From positions 18,020,961-18,084,960 of the forward strand of contig NC_135071.1 of assembly GCF_051401765.1 (NCBI RefSeq): 64,000 bases of DNA, given 5' to 3'. The DNA comes from Calliopsis andreniformis. Its lineage: Eukaryota > Arthropoda > Insecta > Hymenoptera > Andrenidae. Each line of letters begins with the position of its first letter. Position 1 is the stretch's first letter. Shown here piece by piece: positions 61,301-64,000 of the stretch. The notes beneath the pieces are model-generated. The model was given only the letters and a program-made list of their open reading frames with translations. It was not told the origin of the DNA and searched no databases. The position numbers and the translations under genes were made by a program.

Positions 61301-62896
61301 TCTTCCTATATCCCAAAATGTATATTGATGAAGTTGGTACAGCTCGTACCTCAGCTCCAACAATTCGCGTTATCACGAAGCAGCCAGTTTGGGGGCCCCT
61401 CATACACGTGCAACGTCTCTCGAAGGACTAATAAAGGTTCGGAAAAGAGGAGAAGGGTGGCAGCGTGTGGAGGGGTGGAACGTGATGCCAAAACGTGGGC
61501 GCGGCTTGCGAACAGACATTTTCCTTCGCGTATCTCTGCCGCGTATCGATCTGCGAGCGGGGGACGTGCAGTCAAAAACGAAATGCTCGCGAAATGCGGA
61601 ACGCGGCCAAAAGGAAAAAGCTCGGACCTGCTGGCTGAACCGCGATAGGCGGCCCACTCTAGGGATTTCATGGCAGACAGGATGTTAAGGATTCCAGACG
61701 TTTTCGTACCAGAGAATTTATAATCTTCGATTAACACTTTAAATGTCACGCTAAATTCACTAAAAAGTGCGTCAAATGACGTTCACAGTTATTTTGAAGA
61801 ATCGAATTTCGAATAAAAATGATTGGTACAATTATTAAATTGTATAAAGATACAATAATATTACAAATAATAGTATTGAAATTATATCTAGTAATTAGAC
61901 CGCGGATTTTTATGCATCTATAGAAATTTGAAATATGTACAAAATTACAGAATACATATAATATTCAGAAATATAAAAAATGTGAAAAATAGAATGCAAA
62001 TTATGACATTTGAAAGATGAAGCTTTATATTTAGGTTCCATTTCTAATCTACTAATAATGAAATAATTAAAATCGAGACAGCTGGCCAGTAATTTTAAAT
62101 ATAGCCAATAATACTCCAGTATAAAAAAGGGGAACTTATTGTTAGATAATTTTGCATATTTATGTAAAAAGCTCCTTACAAATCGCCTTAATATAATTTT
62201 ACGACTCTCTTAATTATCCTGATATTTCTCAAATTCTTAACGTGGCTCGCCACAAAAAAGTAGAAAAATCAGTAACGACGTCGGCGAGGTACAGGTGTTC
62301 GACGTTCCCGCTCCTAGTAGCCGCCGTTGAAGTAATTTTAAATCGTGCACGTTATCGTAATCTCGTGCACTTAATTTGCACAGCAACATGTAGAACCAGG
62401 TGTACACGTAGATACAAGGAAGAGAGAGGAAGTTTGAAAAGTTCGCAGTACGACATGCAGAGTGCTTCGAGTAGTTAGAGGCGCGTCCAACTTTGATCGT
62501 CGATGGCGCGAAGAGTTCGCAGATTCGATGCTCGTGGAAAATATGAAAACTTTCTTTGCGTTTTACTCGTAATTTGTACTTCCTTTTATGAAACATTCCT
62601 GACTATTTTGGGGACCTCAATGAGGTATACGTAAACACGATATTCTACTGTGAATAAAATAAGATCATTATGTATAATTATTTTCATTTAATTATTTAAT
62701 TATTTATACATGTATGCAAATATTTGGATGTTCTCTTGTGTTTTCGATCTGAAATTGATGTCTACAAATTTGTTGTCGGAATGTAGCTTTTTTGAAAGTG
62801 TCTTTCTAAAAATGATTCGTGCTGGTAGTTCACCTTGGTTTCTTTTTTAAATAATTTGAGAGGCTTATATTTCTGGCTCCTTGTTGAGTACGGTTT
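58379..62896. other. Long stretch without a supported gene
   Basis: CpG-rich patches at 58930-59520, 60780-60930, 61400-61680 and 62270-62520 carry opposed frames of 71-132 codons with no recognised product. 61740-62230 is strongly AT-rich and plain. Confidence 0.55.
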
Positions 62897-62939
62897 TACT
62901 AACGATGAAATCTTCCGCTTCTGTTTCAGGTGAGTCAAC
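62897..62939 (+). promoter_or_regulatory. Putative recursive-splicing ratchet point 2
   Basis: TACTAAC, the optimal branch-point heptamer, lies at 62897-62903. It is followed by TCTTCCGCTTCTGTTTCAG ending at 62929 and then directly GTGAGTC. The branch A is 27 nt from the acceptor, a normal distance. Acceptor and donor are fused with no exon between them, the defining feature of a ratchet point. The junction is 62929/62930. Confidence 0.55.
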
Positions 62940-63204
62940 ATATCTGCATGTTGAGAAAAAAATATTCTGTCTTTTCGGTGGATTGGATTTATTCGGTCGG
63001 GCGCAGCTTTCGTCGACCTGTTTCACTTGGAACGGTGACAAGATTTGCATTTCGGTCGTGGCCGTGCGATTAATTGGGTTAATAAGGAAACTTGGGCCTG
63101 ACTACTCGATATTCTCCTTGAACAGTGCTATCGGATCCGATCTATTGTTCTTCTTGGCCGTATTTAAAGTCTCGCCGCTGCGCATTACGGAATAATTGAA
63201 TAAG
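62930..63204 (+). other. Putative 275-nt RS-exon downstream of ratchet point 2
   Basis: TAAG followed by GTGAGTAG gives a strong donor at 63204/63205. With the acceptor at 62929 it defines a 275-nt exon. One phase is open for most of it and stops at TAA (63193-63195), just 9 nt before the donor; the other two stop earlier (TGA at once; TAA inside). Inclusion would truncate the protein. RS-exons with this behaviour are known from recursive splice sites of long genes. The product of the open phase (104 codons from 62881) has no recognised domain. An ordinary alternative terminal or cassette exon is the alternative. Confidence 0.35.
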
Positions 63205-64000
63205 GTGAGTAGTGAACTTCACCAATCTGAATTTACCACTTCGTAACCATGGGCTCCACTTAACGAGTCGTTTAAATGGGTCACGACGAAATTGCACGCC
63301 AGTATTTCGCGCATCTTTAAATACGAGGGAAGTCCAATTTTTATTTTCTGGGAGAAATTTCTGACGTCTGCTTAAGAAATTTCTAACGCCTACGAAAATC
63401 AGATTAGAGATGGAGAAGGTATATTTGCACTTATATATAATATACATTTCATAGATCTTGAAAACTGAAATAGTTAAGTGTTCGCAGGTATCTTTTAGAT
63501 ACTTGAAAATTTAAAAATTCGATTTGTATCGTGAAGTTGAAGATTTGTAAAAGATTATCGCAGACAATTGCAGAGCAAGCGATTCGAAATACAGAAACAG
63601 AAAAATATTTATTGTAACTTCGCGACACTCTACATGTAACTCAAGATAAAATGGAGGTTCGAGTTTCTTAGCAGTAACAGTATATTCTTGCAAGCGAAAC
63701 TTTGTAGATTAATCTTAGGAGAACGAGAAGGAGCAGAAGGAACGAACTTTCCAAAGTGTCAGGTAATTTAAAAACGAACAAAGTTGCAACAAGTGGCCCC
63801 TTACAGTCGATATATTTTTCTAAGAACTTTAAATACGCTTCAATGAGTAATAGATCACACAGAGTGGTCCACGAATCGCTGTGTGAAGGAAAGAACTCTG
63901 CTACCTTTTCTGACAGAAATATCACCGCAATTCATAGCGATTATATTTCTCAATTATTAGCATCTTCTCCATCTTTACTCTATCAACCAGAAAAAGAAAA
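63205..64000. other. AT-rich stretch to the right edge
   Basis: Minus frames of 101 codons (63142-63447) and 85 codons (63668-63925) are unrecognised. No repeat or splice pair stands out. Confidence 0.55.

Overview
The window looks like eukaryotic, probably insect, non-coding DNA. AT-rich stretches alternate with CpG-rich patches, there are many micro- and minisatellites, one solo LTR, and no reading frame longer than 189 codons that resembles a known protein. The mix of CpG-rich patches, 8-bp AATATTTG arrays and small foldback elements fits a hymenopteran such as a bee, but that is an inference and not a diagnosis. No complete protein gene, tRNA, rRNA or CRISPR array could be supported.

Layout. 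1-1042 is a giant palindromic foldback element cut by the left edge of the window; a full-length relative lies at 37268-38460. A CpG-rich promoter-like patch with an NRF-1/EWG-type palindrome follows at 1175-1345. 6168-6420 is a degenerate repeat array whose motif recurs at 41414-41502. 8648-8810 is an 8-bp satellite, matched in inverted orientation at 40133-40276. 12010-12846 is a 123-bp minisatellite of three units with a 462-bp solo LTR inserted exactly at a unit junction. Smaller foldbacks sit at 10652-10755, 30091-30227 and 53131-53280.

Gene signals are weak but point mostly to the plus strand. Two sites, 35584/35585 and 62929/62930, carry a polypyrimidine tract and CAG acceptor directly fused to a GTRAG donor, the form of recursive-splicing ratchet points. 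Each has a further GTGAGT donor downstream that would define a short exon with stop codons. Candidate plus-strand exons are 24961-25050 (90 nt, open), 33684-33716 (start codon plus 10 codons, then a donor), a first-exon-like CpG patch ending at 36720 and a 21-nt microexon at 47932-47952. The simplest reading is that much of the window, at least from about 33.7 kb rightwards, lies in a long intron of a plus-strand gene whose main exons are outside. This is inference: the individual splice signals are short and some will be chance.

If that intron is transcribed, the 1.2-kb palindrome at 37.3-38.5 kb would be copied into RNA and could fold into long double-stranded hairpins. That palindrome family and the ratchet sites are the most interesting content here.
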